Notes under the pieces: model-generated | What the model saw: only the letters and a program-made list of their open reading frames with translations | Told to the model about the DNA's origin: nothing | Database searches by the model: none | Translations under genes and position numbers: made by a program | Assembly (NCBI GenBank): GCA_028278645.1 | Contig: JANQDZ010000076.1 | Span: 18,117-82,116, forward strand | DNA length: 64,000 nucleotides | Direction: 5' to 3' | Source of the DNA: Longimicrobiales bacterium | GTDB taxonomy: Bacteria; Gemmatimonadota; Gemmatimonadetes; Longimicrobiales; Gaopeijiaceae | Shown: positions 40,599 through 50,363 of the stretch, in pieces | How the letters are laid out: the number at the start of each line of letters is the position of its first letter | Position numbering within the stretch: the first letter of the stretch is position 1

Positions 40599-42308
40599 TC
40601 AGCGGGTTCGGCCGAGGACAAATTCCGCCTCCGCAAGTTCCCGCTGAACCCGGGTCCAGATCCGATCTCGGATATCGGTCACCTCCCTTCGTCTCTGGCC
40701 GCTGGCGAACAACTGCTCGAAGACGCCCGACTCCAGGACTCGTGGATCGATTCCGCTGGGTGAGAGTGCGAAGGCTCGGTGGATCCAGGGCATTGCCCGG
40801 TCGGGGGCCCCGGTCCATGCGAAGTACGCTGCAAGATCCCCGTCGGGAATCACGTCGGTGAACTCGGGATGAACCTGGTTTCCACTTTGGATGGTCGTAC
40901 GGAGGGAGTCGACGATGGCCGCCGCTCGATCGATCCGTCCCACGTCATGAAGGCATATGGCCCGCAAGCCGGCGTGGGGGCCAAGATCAAGATCCAAGCA
41001 CTCCTCCGGGCGCCCGGACAGGAGGAGGGCCAGAGCTTGGATCGACCGTGGGAGCATCACATCGGGACCGAGAGAAACGGCTCTTCTGGCCTCACGAATG
41101 GCCATCCCATAATTGCCGGCCCGAAGAGCCTCAAAAGCCAGCCCGGTCCGCCGAGCAGGGGAGAGGGGGTCCAACTGCACAGCGGCCTGGGCTTCTGCTA
41201 TTGCCTGGTCGTAGTAGCCTTCCCGAACGAGGAGGTTTGCGTACCAAGCCCGAACGTTGGGAAGGTTCGGTTGAAGCTCTAGGGCCGTAGAGAAGTCCGC
41301 CAACGGGATCTGGGCCGGAGCCAGCGATACCGAGGCGATGTACCCCCGGGCCGCGTAAGCGCCGGCCAACTCGGGATCCAATCGAACCGCCTCTTCCGCC
41401 GCCTGTATGGCCAAACCCGCGGCGGCGAAGCCGTCTACATCGATGTCGTACCGGTAGGTGATGGCCAGGGCGTAGGCCGACGAGAGACCGGCGTAGGCGG
41501 GAGCGAAGGTGCTGTCCGCCTGAATGGCGGATTCGAAGGCTTCGATTGCCCGAAGGACACCCTCCCGGGTCCGGGAGTTCAGCAGCCGGGCTCCCCGGGC
41601 CCAAAAGACATACCCGGGACTTTCCGTCGATGCGGACACCCCTCTGACAGAGGGCGTCGGCACCCCCTGGAGTAGGACAGCGCTGACCTCGTCGGAGATC
41701 TCCTCGACCGCCCTCATCTGATTGGTACGATCCAGACTGTAATCGTTGCTCCATAGCTCCACGTCCTCCTCAACCCGAAGAAGGCTCACCTGGATCCGGG
41801 CGGCATCTTGATAGGGAACGGCCGTTCCCTGGAGGAGGTGGTCCACGTCCAGCGTATCAGCAACCTGGCCCACTGTGAGGCGTGCGATCTCCAACTCCTG
41901 GACCGACTGCGGGGCGATGACCTTTAGCCCCGAGATGCGGGAGAGCCGGGAAAAGAGCTCCTCCGTCATTCCATTCCCCAACGTGTCCAGGAGGGAATCC
42001 CCGGTTCGGTTCTGCAGGGGAAGAATGGCGATGGAAGCCCGGAAGCGATCCGACTCACCGGCCCCCGTGGCAGCAATCAGGTTCCCGAGGGATTCGGCGT
42101 CGGTGGTTCGGGCTTGGTCAGTGGATGTACCCCCCGAGTCATCCCCCGTCGTGATGGTGAACCCGGGCGGCAGATCCACTTCGCTACTGCCGATTCCAAA
42201 CACCGTCAGCGCCCCATACCCCAGGAGTGCAATCAGGGCCACAGCCCCCCATGCCCACATGGGGGTTCTCCATTCTTTCCTCGGCCGGGACTCCTGGTTC
42301 TCTGACAT
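40599..42308 (-). CDS. Membrane-anchored TolB-like/TPR protein
   Basis: This 569-residue protein has a cytoplasmic start, one membrane helix at about 17-38, a TolB-like/FlgO-type domain at about 90-215 and a series of TPR repeats at about 230-560. The TolB part contains SIAILPLQNRTGD and GNGMTEELFSRL; a typical TPR unit is AYAGLSSAYALAIT. In Gemmatimonadota this TolB-TPR unit is often fused to a serine/threonine kinase or an adenylate cyclase, but no such domain is present here. It may be a scaffold or sensor in the periplasm. The start at 42308 has an AGGG site; a frame to 42407 adds unlikely sequence. It is divergent from the permease gene. Confidence 0.82.
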   Translation of the reverse strand: MSENQESRPRKEWRTPMWAWGAVALIALLGYGALTVFGIGSSEVDLPPGFTITTGDDSGGTSTDQARTTDAESLGNLIAATGAGESDRFRASIAILPLQNRTGDSLLDTLGNGMTEELFSRLSRISGLKVIAPQSVQELEIARLTVGQVADTLDVDHLLQGTAVPYQDAARIQVSLLRVEEDVELWSNDYSLDRTNQMRAVEEISDEVSAVLLQGVPTPSVRGVSASTESPGYVFWARGARLLNSRTREGVLRAIEAFESAIQADSTFAPAYAGLSSAYALAITYRYDIDVDGFAAAGLAIQAAEEAVRLDPELAGAYAARGYIASVSLAPAQIPLADFSTALELQPNLPNVRAWYANLLVREGYYDQAIAEAQAAVQLDPLSPARRTGLAFEALRAGNYGMAIREARRAVSLGPDVMLPRSIQALALLLSGRPEECLDLDLGPHAGLRAICLHDVGRIDRAAAIVDSLRTTIQSGNQVHPEFTDVIPDGDLAAYFAWTGAPDRAMPWIHRAFALSPSGIDPRVLESGVFEQLFASGQRRREVTDIRDRIWTRVQRELAEAEFVLGRTR

Positions 42309-42556
42309 GACGCCTGCCCTGCTTTCCTTCCTCGGGATTTGACCCTTCAAAGTTTGACCGTGGCCCCTCACGGAAGCAAGCGAGGCGTGAGGTGAGCCGA
42401 GGGGCACCCGGATCGGACCCCTACCCTCTGGTCGACGCGCGAGACCGCCGGACGCGGCGCAGCCGCCTTCGGCGAAACCCTAGCCCCCTCCCCCTCGTCA
42501 GACTGGGAAAGGAGTTCGTCCCCGGGCATCGGGAGATTCACAACTGCGGGAACATC

Positions 42557-45043
42557 ATGACTGCTTTTGTTCGCGAATTTGGCCTCATCACGCGTCGCCT
42601 TTTCAGAAACCCGGTCTTCACCCTCATCGCCATCGGCACCCTGGCCCTCGGCATCGGGGCGAATACGGCAATCTTCAGTTTGGTGAACGGGATCCTGCTC
42701 AAGCCACTTCCCTTCGACCAACCTGAGGAGCTGGTCGGTGTCTGGCACACGGCACCGGGGATCGGCTTCGATGAGATCAACCAGTCTCCGGCCCTCCACT
42801 ACACCTACGTGGACGAGGGTCAAAGCTTCGAATCTCTCGGAATGTGGGACAATGGATCCGTCTCGGTGGTGGGGTTGGACGAGCCAGAAGAAGTCGAGGC
42901 CATGTTCGTCACCTACACCACATTCGAGGCCTTACGGATACAACCGGCAATCGGCCGACGGTTCGACGCAGACGACGATTCGCCCGGAGCGCCCCTCACC
43001 ATCATCCTGAGTCACGATTACTGGCAATCCAGGTTCGCTGGAGACCTGGACGTCCTCGGAAAAACGCTCCGTGTGGATGGAGAGACGCGTGAGATCATCG
43101 GAGTGATGCCGGAGGAGCCCAGGTTCCTCCGCTTTGATCCGGCAATGTACCTGCCTTTCCAGTTCGACCGCGCGACGCTCTACGTGGGCAACTTCTCCTA
43201 CCAGGCCCTTGGCCGGCTCAAGGCCGGCGTCACCATCGAGGCAGCGAACGCCGATGTAGACCGAATGGCGCCCATGGCTTTCGAGAAGTTCCCTGGAGGC
43301 ATGCCGCAGGACATGTTCGTGAGCGCACAGTTCGGGGCGTACCTCCGTCCTTTGAAACAAGACGTGGTGGGGAACGTGGGGGAGGTCCTTTGGGTCCTCC
43401 TGGGCACCGTAGGGATCATCCTCCTGATCGCCTGCGCCAACGTCGCGAACCTCTTCCTGGTCCGGGCGGAGGGCCGGGAACGGGAGATGGCGGTGAGAAC
43501 CGCTATGGGCGCCAGCTCCGGAGCAATCGGTCGTGAGTTCTTGAAAGAGAGCCTCACTTTGGGGTTCCTCGGGGGGCTGGCGGGGCTGGGCCTGGCGTTG
43601 GGAGGTTTAGAACTCCTTGCCTCACTGCTGGGGGCGAATCTCCCTCGCATGGAAGAGATCGGGATCAGCCTACCGGTTCTCCTGTTTACGCTCGGCATCT
43701 CGGTCTTGGCCTCGGTCCTTTTCGGACTCTTTCCAGTCCTCAAGTTCGCCAACGGGAAGTTGGTGGAGGGCCTCAAAGAGGGTGGCAGAGGTGGGAGCGC
43801 CGGAAAGGAAAAGCACCGAGCCAGGAATACTCTGGTCGTAGCGCAGATGGCCCTCGCCCTCGTGCTTCTGGTGGGATCCGGACTGATGATCAGGAGCTTC
43901 ATGGCACTAAGACAGGTTGATCCGGGATTCCGAAATCCGGATGAGGTGCTCACGGTTCGTCTCTACATTCCTCCCACGGAAGTGGAAGATCCGACGGAGA
44001 TGACCAGAACTCACCAGGCCATCGCGGATCGCCTGGCTGCTCTCCCCGGCGTCTCCTCCGTGGGATTGTCCTCCTCCATCACCATGGACGGTTGGGACTC
44101 CAATGACGCCGTGTGGCTGGAGGACTTCCCCATCCCAGAGGACCAGGTCCCACCCATCCGAAGGTTCAAATGGGTCGGGGAAAACTACCTGGAAACCATG
44201 CAGATCCCATTGGTCGCCGGCCGTGCGCTGGACTGGCGGGACTCTTATGACCTGAACCGGGTGGTGATGGTGACGGAGAACTTCGCCCGGGAGTACTGGG
44301 ACCAGCCTTCCGACGCCCTCGGGCGCCGTCTCGCCACCATGTCCCCCGACGGCGCCAACTGGAGGGAGATCGTAGGCGTGGTGGGGAACGTCCGTGACGA
44401 TGGCCTGGACCAAGACCCGACAGCGGTTGTGTACTGGCCCATGCTCACGCCAAGCGTCTGGACAGAACTTCCTGGGGATCAGTCGGAGCTCCAGCACCGT
44501 CGGACCATGCGTTACGCCATCCGAAGTGACCGGGTCGGTACCGCCGGGTTCCTGCCCGAAGTCCGGGACGCCATTTGGTCGATAAACCCCAACCTTCCCC
44601 TGGCCGACGTTCGAACGGTCAGAGAATTCATGGATCGATCCATGAGCCGGACATCGTTCACACTCCTCATGCTGATCATCGCAGCCACGGTGGCTCTACT
44701 CCTTGGAGCCATCGGGATCTACGGGGTCATCTCCTATATCGTGAACCAGCGGACCCGTGAGTTGGGTGTGAGGATGGCTTTGGGGGCGGAGGGATCGGAC
44801 GTGCGAGGGATGGTCCTCAAGCAGGGCCTCATCCTGGCTTCCATCGGAGTTGTCGTGGGACTGGGCGCTGCGCTGGGCCTCACCCGCCTGATGGAAGCCC
44901 TCCTTTACGGGGTGAGCCCCATGGATCCCCTGACCTTCGTCTCGGTCGCTACAGCCCTCACCGCCGTGGCTCTGGCTGCCAGCTACTTCCCGGCGCGAAA
45001 AGCCTCGAAGGTCGATCCGGTCGTGGCCATCCGGTTCGATTAG
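42557..45043 (+). CDS. ADOP-type ABC permease (MacB/FtsX superfamily)
   Basis: This 828-residue protein is a permease with two FtsX units and two MacB-PCD periplasmic domains, the acidobacterial duplicated orphan permease type. The start motif FRNPVFTLIAIGTLALGIGANTAIFSLVN is diagnostic, with helices near residues 20-45, 285-310, 340-365 and 390-415 in the first half, a second periplasmic domain at about 445-690, and three helices at 705-815. The second half closes with AALGLTRLMEALLYGVSP. No ATP-binding subunit is adjacent, as usual for this type. It could export a lipid, peptide or drug. The start at 42557 fits the family, although the ribosome binding site is poor. The stop overlaps that of the convergent amidase (TTAG). 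Confidence 0.93.
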   Translation: MTAFVREFGLITRRLFRNPVFTLIAIGTLALGIGANTAIFSLVNGILLKPLPFDQPEELVGVWHTAPGIGFDEINQSPALHYTYVDEGQSFESLGMWDNGSVSVVGLDEPEEVEAMFVTYTTFEALRIQPAIGRRFDADDDSPGAPLTIILSHDYWQSRFAGDLDVLGKTLRVDGETREIIGVMPEEPRFLRFDPAMYLPFQFDRATLYVGNFSYQALGRLKAGVTIEAANADVDRMAPMAFEKFPGGMPQDMFVSAQFGAYLRPLKQDVVGNVGEVLWVLLGTVGIILLIACANVANLFLVRAEGREREMAVRTAMGASSGAIGREFLKESLTLGFLGGLAGLGLALGGLELLASLLGANLPRMEEIGISLPVLLFTLGISVLASVLFGLFPVLKFANGKLVEGLKEGGRGGSAGKEKHRARNTLVVAQMALALVLLVGSGLMIRSFMALRQVDPGFRNPDEVLTVRLYIPPTEVEDPTEMTRTHQAIADRLAALPGVSSVGLSSSITMDGWDSNDAVWLEDFPIPEDQVPPIRRFKWVGENYLETMQIPLVAGRALDWRDSYDLNRVVMVTENFAREYWDQPSDALGRRLATMSPDGANWREIVGVVGNVRDDGLDQDPTAVVYWPMLTPSVWTELPGDQSELQHRRTMRYAIRSDRVGTAGFLPEVRDAIWSINPNLPLADVRTVREFMDRSMSRTSFTLLMLIIAATVALLLGAIGIYGVISYIVNQRTRELGVRMALGAEGSDVRGMVLKQGLILASIGVVVGLGAALGLTRLMEALLYGVSPMDPLTFVSVATALTAVALAASYFPARKASKVDPVVAIRFD

Positions 45044-46737
45044 AGGTCGAGCGTAGGTATAAACCTCGGCGACCGTCGGTGGTTCGTCAGCTGTTCGAAG
45101 GCATAGGCGATCCGAATCAGGTCAGGCTCGGTCCACGCCCGCCCCCAGATGCTGATGTTCACCGGAAGCTCGCTGAAGAACCCCATGGGGACCGAGATGT
45201 TCGGGTAACCCGAGATGGCCGCTGGGCTCGAACTCCCCATGTGATACCGGTCACCGTTGATGAGGTCGGTTGTCCAAGCCGGGCTCCCGGTGGGAGCCAC
45301 GATGGCATCCAGCTGGTGTTCCGCCATCACCACGTCGATCCCCTCGTCCCGTGAGAGTCGCATGGCTTCAGCCAGGGCTTCCTGGTATCCCGGTTCCGAA
45401 AGCGGCCCCAGCTCCTGACACTGGTGAAGGATCTCCTGTTGGAACCAGGGGAGCTCTCGATCGGCGTTGGCCTCGTTGAAGGAGATGATCTCCTCCAGGC
45501 TTTTGACGGGAGCCTGGGGGCCCAAACCTCCCAGATAGGCATTCAAATCTGCCTTGAATTCGTACCGCATGAGCCGTCCGGAAGGGGCCCCCATTCTCCC
45601 CCAGGCCTCCACCTCAGGGATATCCACCACCGTGGCTCCGGCACCTCTCATCACCTCCAAAGCCGCCTGGAAGAGATCCTCTACGCCCTCGTGCCCCTCT
45701 GAGTACTGGGTAGCGACACCGATCCGAGCACCCTGGAGCCCGTTCGGATCCAGGTAGGGGGTATAGTCCGTCTCTGCCCTCTCGGCTCCGGCGGTAGTCG
45801 CCGGATCCTCAGGGTCAAGCCCCGTCAGGGCTCCCAGAACCAACACGGCATCCCGGACCGTTCTGGCCATGGGCCCAGCCGTATCCTGGGTGTGGGAGAT
45901 AGGAATGATCCGGCTCCTGCTCACCAGACCCACCGTCGGCTTGATCCCCACCACACCATTCGCATTGGAGGGGCAGACGATGGATCCGTTGGTCTCCGTT
46001 CCGATAGCCGCACCACACAGGCTCGCGGCGGCTGCGGCCCCCGACCCCGAGCTCGATCCGCAGGGGTTCCGGTCCAGGACATAGGGGTTCTTGCACTGCC
46101 CTCCCCTTCCGCTCCAACCGGATGAGGAACGGGTCGAACGGAAGTTGGCCCATTCGCTGAGATTGGCCTTGCCGAGGAGAACGGCCCCGGCCTCTCGGAG
46201 CTTTCGGGCCACGCCGGAGTCCTCTGGGGGAATCGACCCTTCCAGGGCCAGTGACCCGGCGGTCGTGGTCATCTGGTCATGGGTGGCGATGTTGTCCTTC
46301 AGGAGGATGGGAATCCCGTGGAGAGCCCCTCTCACGGAACCAGCAGCCCTCTCCTCATCCAAACTCCTGGCGATCTCGACGGCCTCGGGGTTGGTTTCGA
46401 TGACGCTCCGGAGGTTCGGACCCTGTCCATCGATCTCCGCGATCCGGTCGATGTAGAGCTGTGTGACTTCCTCGGAATTCCACCGCCCACTCTCCATTCC
46501 GGAGAGGAGGTCGGCGATGGAAACCTCCTCGAGCTCGAACGAGGGCAGGGGCCAAGGGACCCCCGCCTCGGGGCCGGTGGACGCGCCAGCGCCTGAGCCG
46601 TCAGCGGGCGCACAACCTTCGACTCCCCCTAGAACGAGGGCTCCCCCGGCAGCCGCCCCTGTGCCGAGGAACTGTCGTCGCGAAAGGGAGGAGGAGGAAT
46701 CGACAGACCCGGATCCGTTCCTGGCTTCGGCGCTCAT
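45040..46737 (-). CDS. Tat-exported amidase-signature enzyme
   Basis: This 565-residue amidase has a twin-arginine signal (LSRRQFLGTGAAAGG) with a Cys (VEGCAP) that may also make it a lipoprotein. The Ser-cisSer-Lys triad is visible: Lys in LLKDNIATHD near residue 155, and the serines in GSSSGSGAAAA near 235 and TETNGSIVCP near 260. GVVGIKPTVGLVSRSRIIP follows. It would hydrolyse amides outside the cytoplasm, such as glutamine- or aryl-type amides. The start at 46737 gives the signal and has an AGGAG site. It is divergent from the trifunctional fusion gene and convergent with the permease. Confidence 0.92.
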   Translation of the reverse strand: MSAEARNGSGSVDSSSSLSRRQFLGTGAAAGGALVLGGVEGCAPADGSGAGASTGPEAGVPWPLPSFELEEVSIADLLSGMESGRWNSEEVTQLYIDRIAEIDGQGPNLRSVIETNPEAVEIARSLDEERAAGSVRGALHGIPILLKDNIATHDQMTTTAGSLALEGSIPPEDSGVARKLREAGAVLLGKANLSEWANFRSTRSSSGWSGRGGQCKNPYVLDRNPCGSSSGSGAAAAASLCGAAIGTETNGSIVCPSNANGVVGIKPTVGLVSRSRIIPISHTQDTAGPMARTVRDAVLVLGALTGLDPEDPATTAGAERAETDYTPYLDPNGLQGARIGVATQYSEGHEGVEDLFQAALEVMRGAGATVVDIPEVEAWGRMGAPSGRLMRYEFKADLNAYLGGLGPQAPVKSLEEIISFNEANADRELPWFQQEILHQCQELGPLSEPGYQEALAEAMRLSRDEGIDVVMAEHQLDAIVAPTGSPAWTTDLINGDRYHMGSSSPAAISGYPNISVPMGFFSELPVNISIWGRAWTEPDLIRIAYAFEQLTNHRRSPRFIPTLDL

Positions 46738-46843
46738 GGAGAGACTCCTGGAGACGTTGGTTGAAATGTCTGGCGTTGAAGCTACTGGAGGTCTAGCATT
46801 TTCGCAGCGCCAATCCCCGAAGAACCCTTTGCCGAACCGATCC

Positions 46844-49800
46844 ATGGCCAAAGAGTCCACAACCCGCCCCACTTTTTCCCCCGACGAGGCATTGGAGATC
46901 GTAAGGGAGGAATTCGGCATCACCGCCGCGGCGGCCGATCCCCTCACCTCGGACCGAGACCAGAATTTCCTGGTTAGGGACCCTGGAGCCGGTAGGCAGT
47001 TCGTCCTGAAGGTGTCCCATTCCCGCGAGGACCCCCAGGTCTTGGACCTTCAGAACAAGATGTTGGGGCACCTCACCCGATCGGGCTTCCCACTCTCCAA
47101 CGTGCTTCGCTCCAAAGACGGTAGAGAGATGGTGGCCGTGCCCGGGCCGGAGGGAGCCGTATTCCGGACCCGACTCCTGACCTGGGTCCCGGGAACTCAA
47201 CTCTATCGGGTAAAACCACAACACCCGGATCTTCTTCAGAGCCTGGGATCCTTCCTCGGTGGGATGGACCTGGCCCTGGAGGACTTCTCTCATCCCGCTC
47301 AGGACAGAGAGCTCAAGTGGGACTTGAGAAGAGCGGGTCAGGTGGTGGAAACCCACCTGGAATTTGTGGAGGATCCGATCCGGATGGGCCAACTGGATCG
47401 TCTGACCCGCCGATTCCTGGACCGGCTGGGGCCTCTGGTTCCCGAGTTGCGGCTAAGCGTGATCCATGCCGACGCAAACGACCACAACGTGTTGGTGAAC
47501 GAACTCACCGCGGAGGACCTTCCATCCGCCAGGAAAGTTTCGGCGCTGGTGGACTTCGGAGATGCGCTGAGGAGTTATACGGTCGGCGAGGCCGCGATCG
47601 CAGCGGCCTACGTGATGCTGGGGAAAGACCACCCCCTCGAAGCCGCAAGCCACGTGGTCAGGGGATACCACCGGGCCCTCCCTCTGAGGGAGGCGGAGAT
47701 CGCGGCCCTGTTTCCGCTGATGGGCTTGAGGCTTTGCGCCAGCGTGGCCATCTCCGCCCATCAGAAACGGTTGGAGCCGGACAACGAGTACCTGACCATC
47801 AGCGAGGCTCCGGCATGGGATTTCCTCAAAAGGCTGGAGGGTGGGATCCCTGAGTTCCCATTCCTCCGGTTCCGGGAAGCTTGCGGGTTCGATCCGGTTC
47901 CGACAGCTGTCCGAGTGATCGACTGGCTGGACCAGAATGGAGACACTGCTTCGCCGGTCGTAGGGACACCGAGCGAAAACGACGCGGGCCCTGAGAGCCC
48001 GGGTATCACGCCGCTGGACCTCTCCCAGGTACCCGTCCATGTCTTCGATCTGAGTTGGGATTCGCCGGATCTCCCCCAGGCGCCGGACCCCCTCGATGTT
48101 GAAACCTGGACCAATATGATCTGGGAGAGGATGAGGGAGGTCGGAGCTGCGGTGGGAGTGGGGCGGTACGACGAGGTCCGGCAATGGTACAGCTCGGATA
48201 TGTTCATGGTCCCGGGCGACGACCCGCCTGAGTGGAGAACCGTCCACTTGGGAATCGATATCTTCATGGAGGCAGGAACGCCGGTCCTGGCCCCGTTCGA
48301 TGCGGTGGTTCATTCCGTAGCCGACAACAAAGGCGAGCAGGACTACGGGCCGACGGTGGTTCTCGAGCACCAGGTTCCGGTGGAGATGGGGGCCTCCCTG
48401 AAGTTCTGGACCCTCTATGGCCACCTGGCAAATGACGCGGTGGAGGGCCTTTATGCGGGTCAACCGGTCCCCAAGGGTGAAGCCTTCGCACACATCGGCA
48501 ACTTCCCGGTGAACGGAAACTGGTCGCCGCATCTCCACTTTCAGATCGTGACCGATCTCCTCGGGCTGGAAGGGACTTTCCCGGGCGTGGCCCCACCCTC
48601 CCAGAGGGAGCTCTGGAAAGCCCTTTCGCCGGACCCTAACAGCATCCTGAGGGTCCCGGACCGAGGAGCCGCCGTAGAAGAGAGCGAGGCCAGCCTGCGG
48701 GTGCACCCCGGACCAGCTGAGGTCGGGAGACCGTCGGGTGCCTCCATGTCGGGCGATGCCGGACGATCCATCGAGGAGATCCTGGACGCCAGGGAAAAGC
48801 ACCTCGGCCCCACCCTGAGCATCGCGTATGACAAGCCCATCAAGATTGTCCGGGGGGCAGGGCAGTTTCTCTACGATGACGAAGGCCAGGCCTACCTCGA
48901 CTGCGTAAACAACGTTCCGCATGTGGGGCACAATCATCCAAGAGTCGTAAAGGCTGGCCAAGAACAAATGGCCCTCCTTAACACCAATACCCGGTACCTC
49001 CATGACCTCCTGGTGGACTACGCGGAACGCCTGGTCTCCACCCTACCGGACCCCCTCTCGGTCGTCTATTTCACCTGCTCGGGGAGCGAGGCGAACGAAC
49101 TGGCTCTTCGCATGGCCCGGACCCACACCGGTCGGAGGGACGTACTGGTCGTGGACGGAGCCTATCACGGGAACACCTCCGCCCTAGTAGACTTGAGCCC
49201 TTACAAGTTCGATCGGGCCGGAGGTGAAGGTGCGCCCCCGTGGGTCCACAAGGTCTTGATGCCCGACGCGTACCGTGGGGCCTTCCGCGCTAACGGGGCC
49301 GAAGGCCATGAGCCGGAGGATCGGGTCGGTCCTGAGGGAGGCGTCGAATACTTGGCCCCGGAGGATCTCGGGCCGCGGTATGCTGCGAACGTCCGGGACG
49401 TCCTGTCCGAGATGGACTCGGCTGGACGACCACCAGCAGCTTTTTTCTGCGAGCCACTCCTGGGATGTGGGGGCCAGATTGTCCTACCTGCAGGCTATAT
49501 GGAAGCGGCCTTCGATCTCGTTCGTCAGTCAGGCGGCGTATGCATTGCGGATGAGGTCCAGGTGGGATTCGGAAGGGTTGGCACCCACTTCTGGGCCTTC
49601 GAAACTCAACAGGTCCTTCCCGACATCGTGACCTTGGGGAAACCCATGGCAAACGGGCACCCCATGTCCGCCGTGGTGACAACGCCGGAGATCGCGGAGT
49701 CCTTCAAGACGGGCATGGAGTACTTCAACACCTTCGGTGGAAACCCCGTGTCATGCGCCATCGGAATGGCCGTCTTGGATGTCCTCGAGGAGGAGAACCT

Positions 49801-50128
49801 CCAAGAGAACGCCCACCGGGTAGGTGCGTACTTGATGGCCGGGCTGCGGGCCCTGAAGGAACGACATGCCGTCGTCGGCGACGTCCGGGGGCTCGGGTTA
49901 TACGCCGGAGTGGAGTTGGTGGCGGATCGAACTGCCCGGGCCCCAGCTCCAATCAGAGCGGCGCGGGCCAAAGAACGCCTCCGCGATCACCGGGTCCTAC
50001 TCTCAACCGACGGGCCCCAGGACAACGTCCTGAAAATCAAGCCGCCGATGGTATTTTCCACCAAGAACGCCGACAGGCTGATCTCGGTCCTGGACAAGGT
50101 CCTGGAGGAAGACGGAATCCGGGTCTAG
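46844..50128 (+). CDS. Trifunctional fusion: APH-type kinase, M23 domain, class III PLP phospholyase-like domain
   Basis: This 1094-residue protein has three parts. Residues about 20-350 are an aminoglycoside phosphotransferase-type kinase with catalytic HADANDHN (H208, D210, N215) and DFGD (D237). Residues about 465-600 are an M23/LytM domain with H468, D472 and HLH (H563, H565), all metal ligands intact. Residues about 645-1094 are a class III PLP enzyme with D903 in IADEV and the PLP lysine K933 in TLGKPM. By family, the kinase resembles hydroxylysine kinase and the PLP part the phospholyases for phosphohydroxylysine or phosphoethanolamine, so the fused pair would phosphorylate an amino alcohol and then eliminate phosphate and ammonia. 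The M23 role in between is unclear, and no signal peptide is present. The start at 46844 is judged by homology; ATGs at 46736 and 46766 are alternatives. Confidence 0.9.
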   Translation: MAKESTTRPTFSPDEALEIVREEFGITAAAADPLTSDRDQNFLVRDPGAGRQFVLKVSHSREDPQVLDLQNKMLGHLTRSGFPLSNVLRSKDGREMVAVPGPEGAVFRTRLLTWVPGTQLYRVKPQHPDLLQSLGSFLGGMDLALEDFSHPAQDRELKWDLRRAGQVVETHLEFVEDPIRMGQLDRLTRRFLDRLGPLVPELRLSVIHADANDHNVLVNELTAEDLPSARKVSALVDFGDALRSYTVGEAAIAAAYVMLGKDHPLEAASHVVRGYHRALPLREAEIAALFPLMGLRLCASVAISAHQKRLEPDNEYLTISEAPAWDFLKRLEGGIPEFPFLRFREACGFDPVPTAVRVIDWLDQNGDTASPVVGTPSENDAGPESPGITPLDLSQVPVHVFDLSWDSPDLPQAPDPLDVETWTNMIWERMREVGAAVGVGRYDEVRQWYSSDMFMVPGDDPPEWRTVHLGIDIFMEAGTPVLAPFDAVVHSVADNKGEQDYGPTVVLEHQVPVEMGASLKFWTLYGHLANDAVEGLYAGQPVPKGEAFAHIGNFPVNGNWSPHLHFQIVTDLLGLEGTFPGVAPPSQRELWKALSPDPNSILRVPDRGAAVEESEASLRVHPGPAEVGRPSGASMSGDAGRSIEEILDAREKHLGPTLSIAYDKPIKIVRGAGQFLYDDEGQAYLDCVNNVPHVGHNHPRVVKAGQEQMALLNTNTRYLHDLLVDYAERLVSTLPDPLSVVYFTCSGSEANELALRMARTHTGRRDVLVVDGAYHGNTSALVDLSPYKFDRAGGEGAPPWVHKVLMPDAYRGAFRANGAEGHEPEDRVGPEGGVEYLAPEDLGPRYAANVRDVLSEMDSAGRPPAAFFCEPLLGCGGQIVLPAGYMEAAFDLVRQSGGVCIADEVQVGFGRVGTHFWAFETQQVLPDIVTLGKPMANGHPMSAVVTTPEIAESFKTGMEYFNTFGGNPVSCAIGMAVLDVLEEENLQENAHRVGAYLMAGLRALKERHAVVGDVRGLGLYAGVELVADRTARAPAPIRAARAKERLRDHRVLLSTDGPQDNVLKIKPPMVFSTKNADRLISVLDKVLEEDGIRV

Positions 50129-50170
50129 CGATCAAGGTCCCGACATCTCTACCCTGGACGTCTCACAACA

Positions 50171-50233
50171 CGTACCATGACCCCTCTCGGGAAGCGTTGA
50201 CCGCGAGGGGAGCGCAGTTCGGTTCATGGTACG
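50171..50233. other. Nested imperfect hairpin in the intergenic region
   Basis: CGTACCATGA (50171-50180) pairs perfectly with TCATGGTACG (50224-50233). Directly inside, CCCCTCTCGG (50181-50190) pairs with CCGCGAGGGG (50201-50210) with one mismatch, closing a 10-base loop. A 13-base bulge (50211-50223) sits on the 3' side only. The element lies 42 bases after the fusion gene and 130 before the S9 gene. There is no T-run, so it is not a simple terminator. Confidence 0.6.
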
Positions 50234-50363
50234 ACCTCATAAGACCGCTCTTCGTCTTACATGGTGCGCCTTTACCTTTGGCAGGGCACGCCAGCGTATC
50301 AATCAACGACATTCCCCCACGGCCGCATTCTAGATGACTCTTCATCACTCATGGAGACCCGTC

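Noticed and set aside
46735..46738. Divergent genes sharing a CATG start (amidase and fusion gene)
   Set aside because: The fusion gene's family homology begins near 46844, and the ATG at 46736 has no ribosome binding site of its own, so the shared start is probably chance.
47453..49003. Open reading frame of 516 codons on the minus strand inside the fusion gene
   Set aside because: It is antisense to a gene with clear domains, and its translation has no signal, motif or sensible composition. High GC leaves long open frames opposite real genes.
50171..50233. Integron attC site
   Set aside because: The outer ends do not match the RYYYAAC and GTTRRRY core sites, and no integrase or cassette array is near.
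50163..50348. 61-codon minus-strand frame in the gap before the first S9 gene
   Set aside because: It spans the nested hairpin, has no good ribosome binding site, and shows no domain or membrane pattern. It could be real, but I cannot support it.
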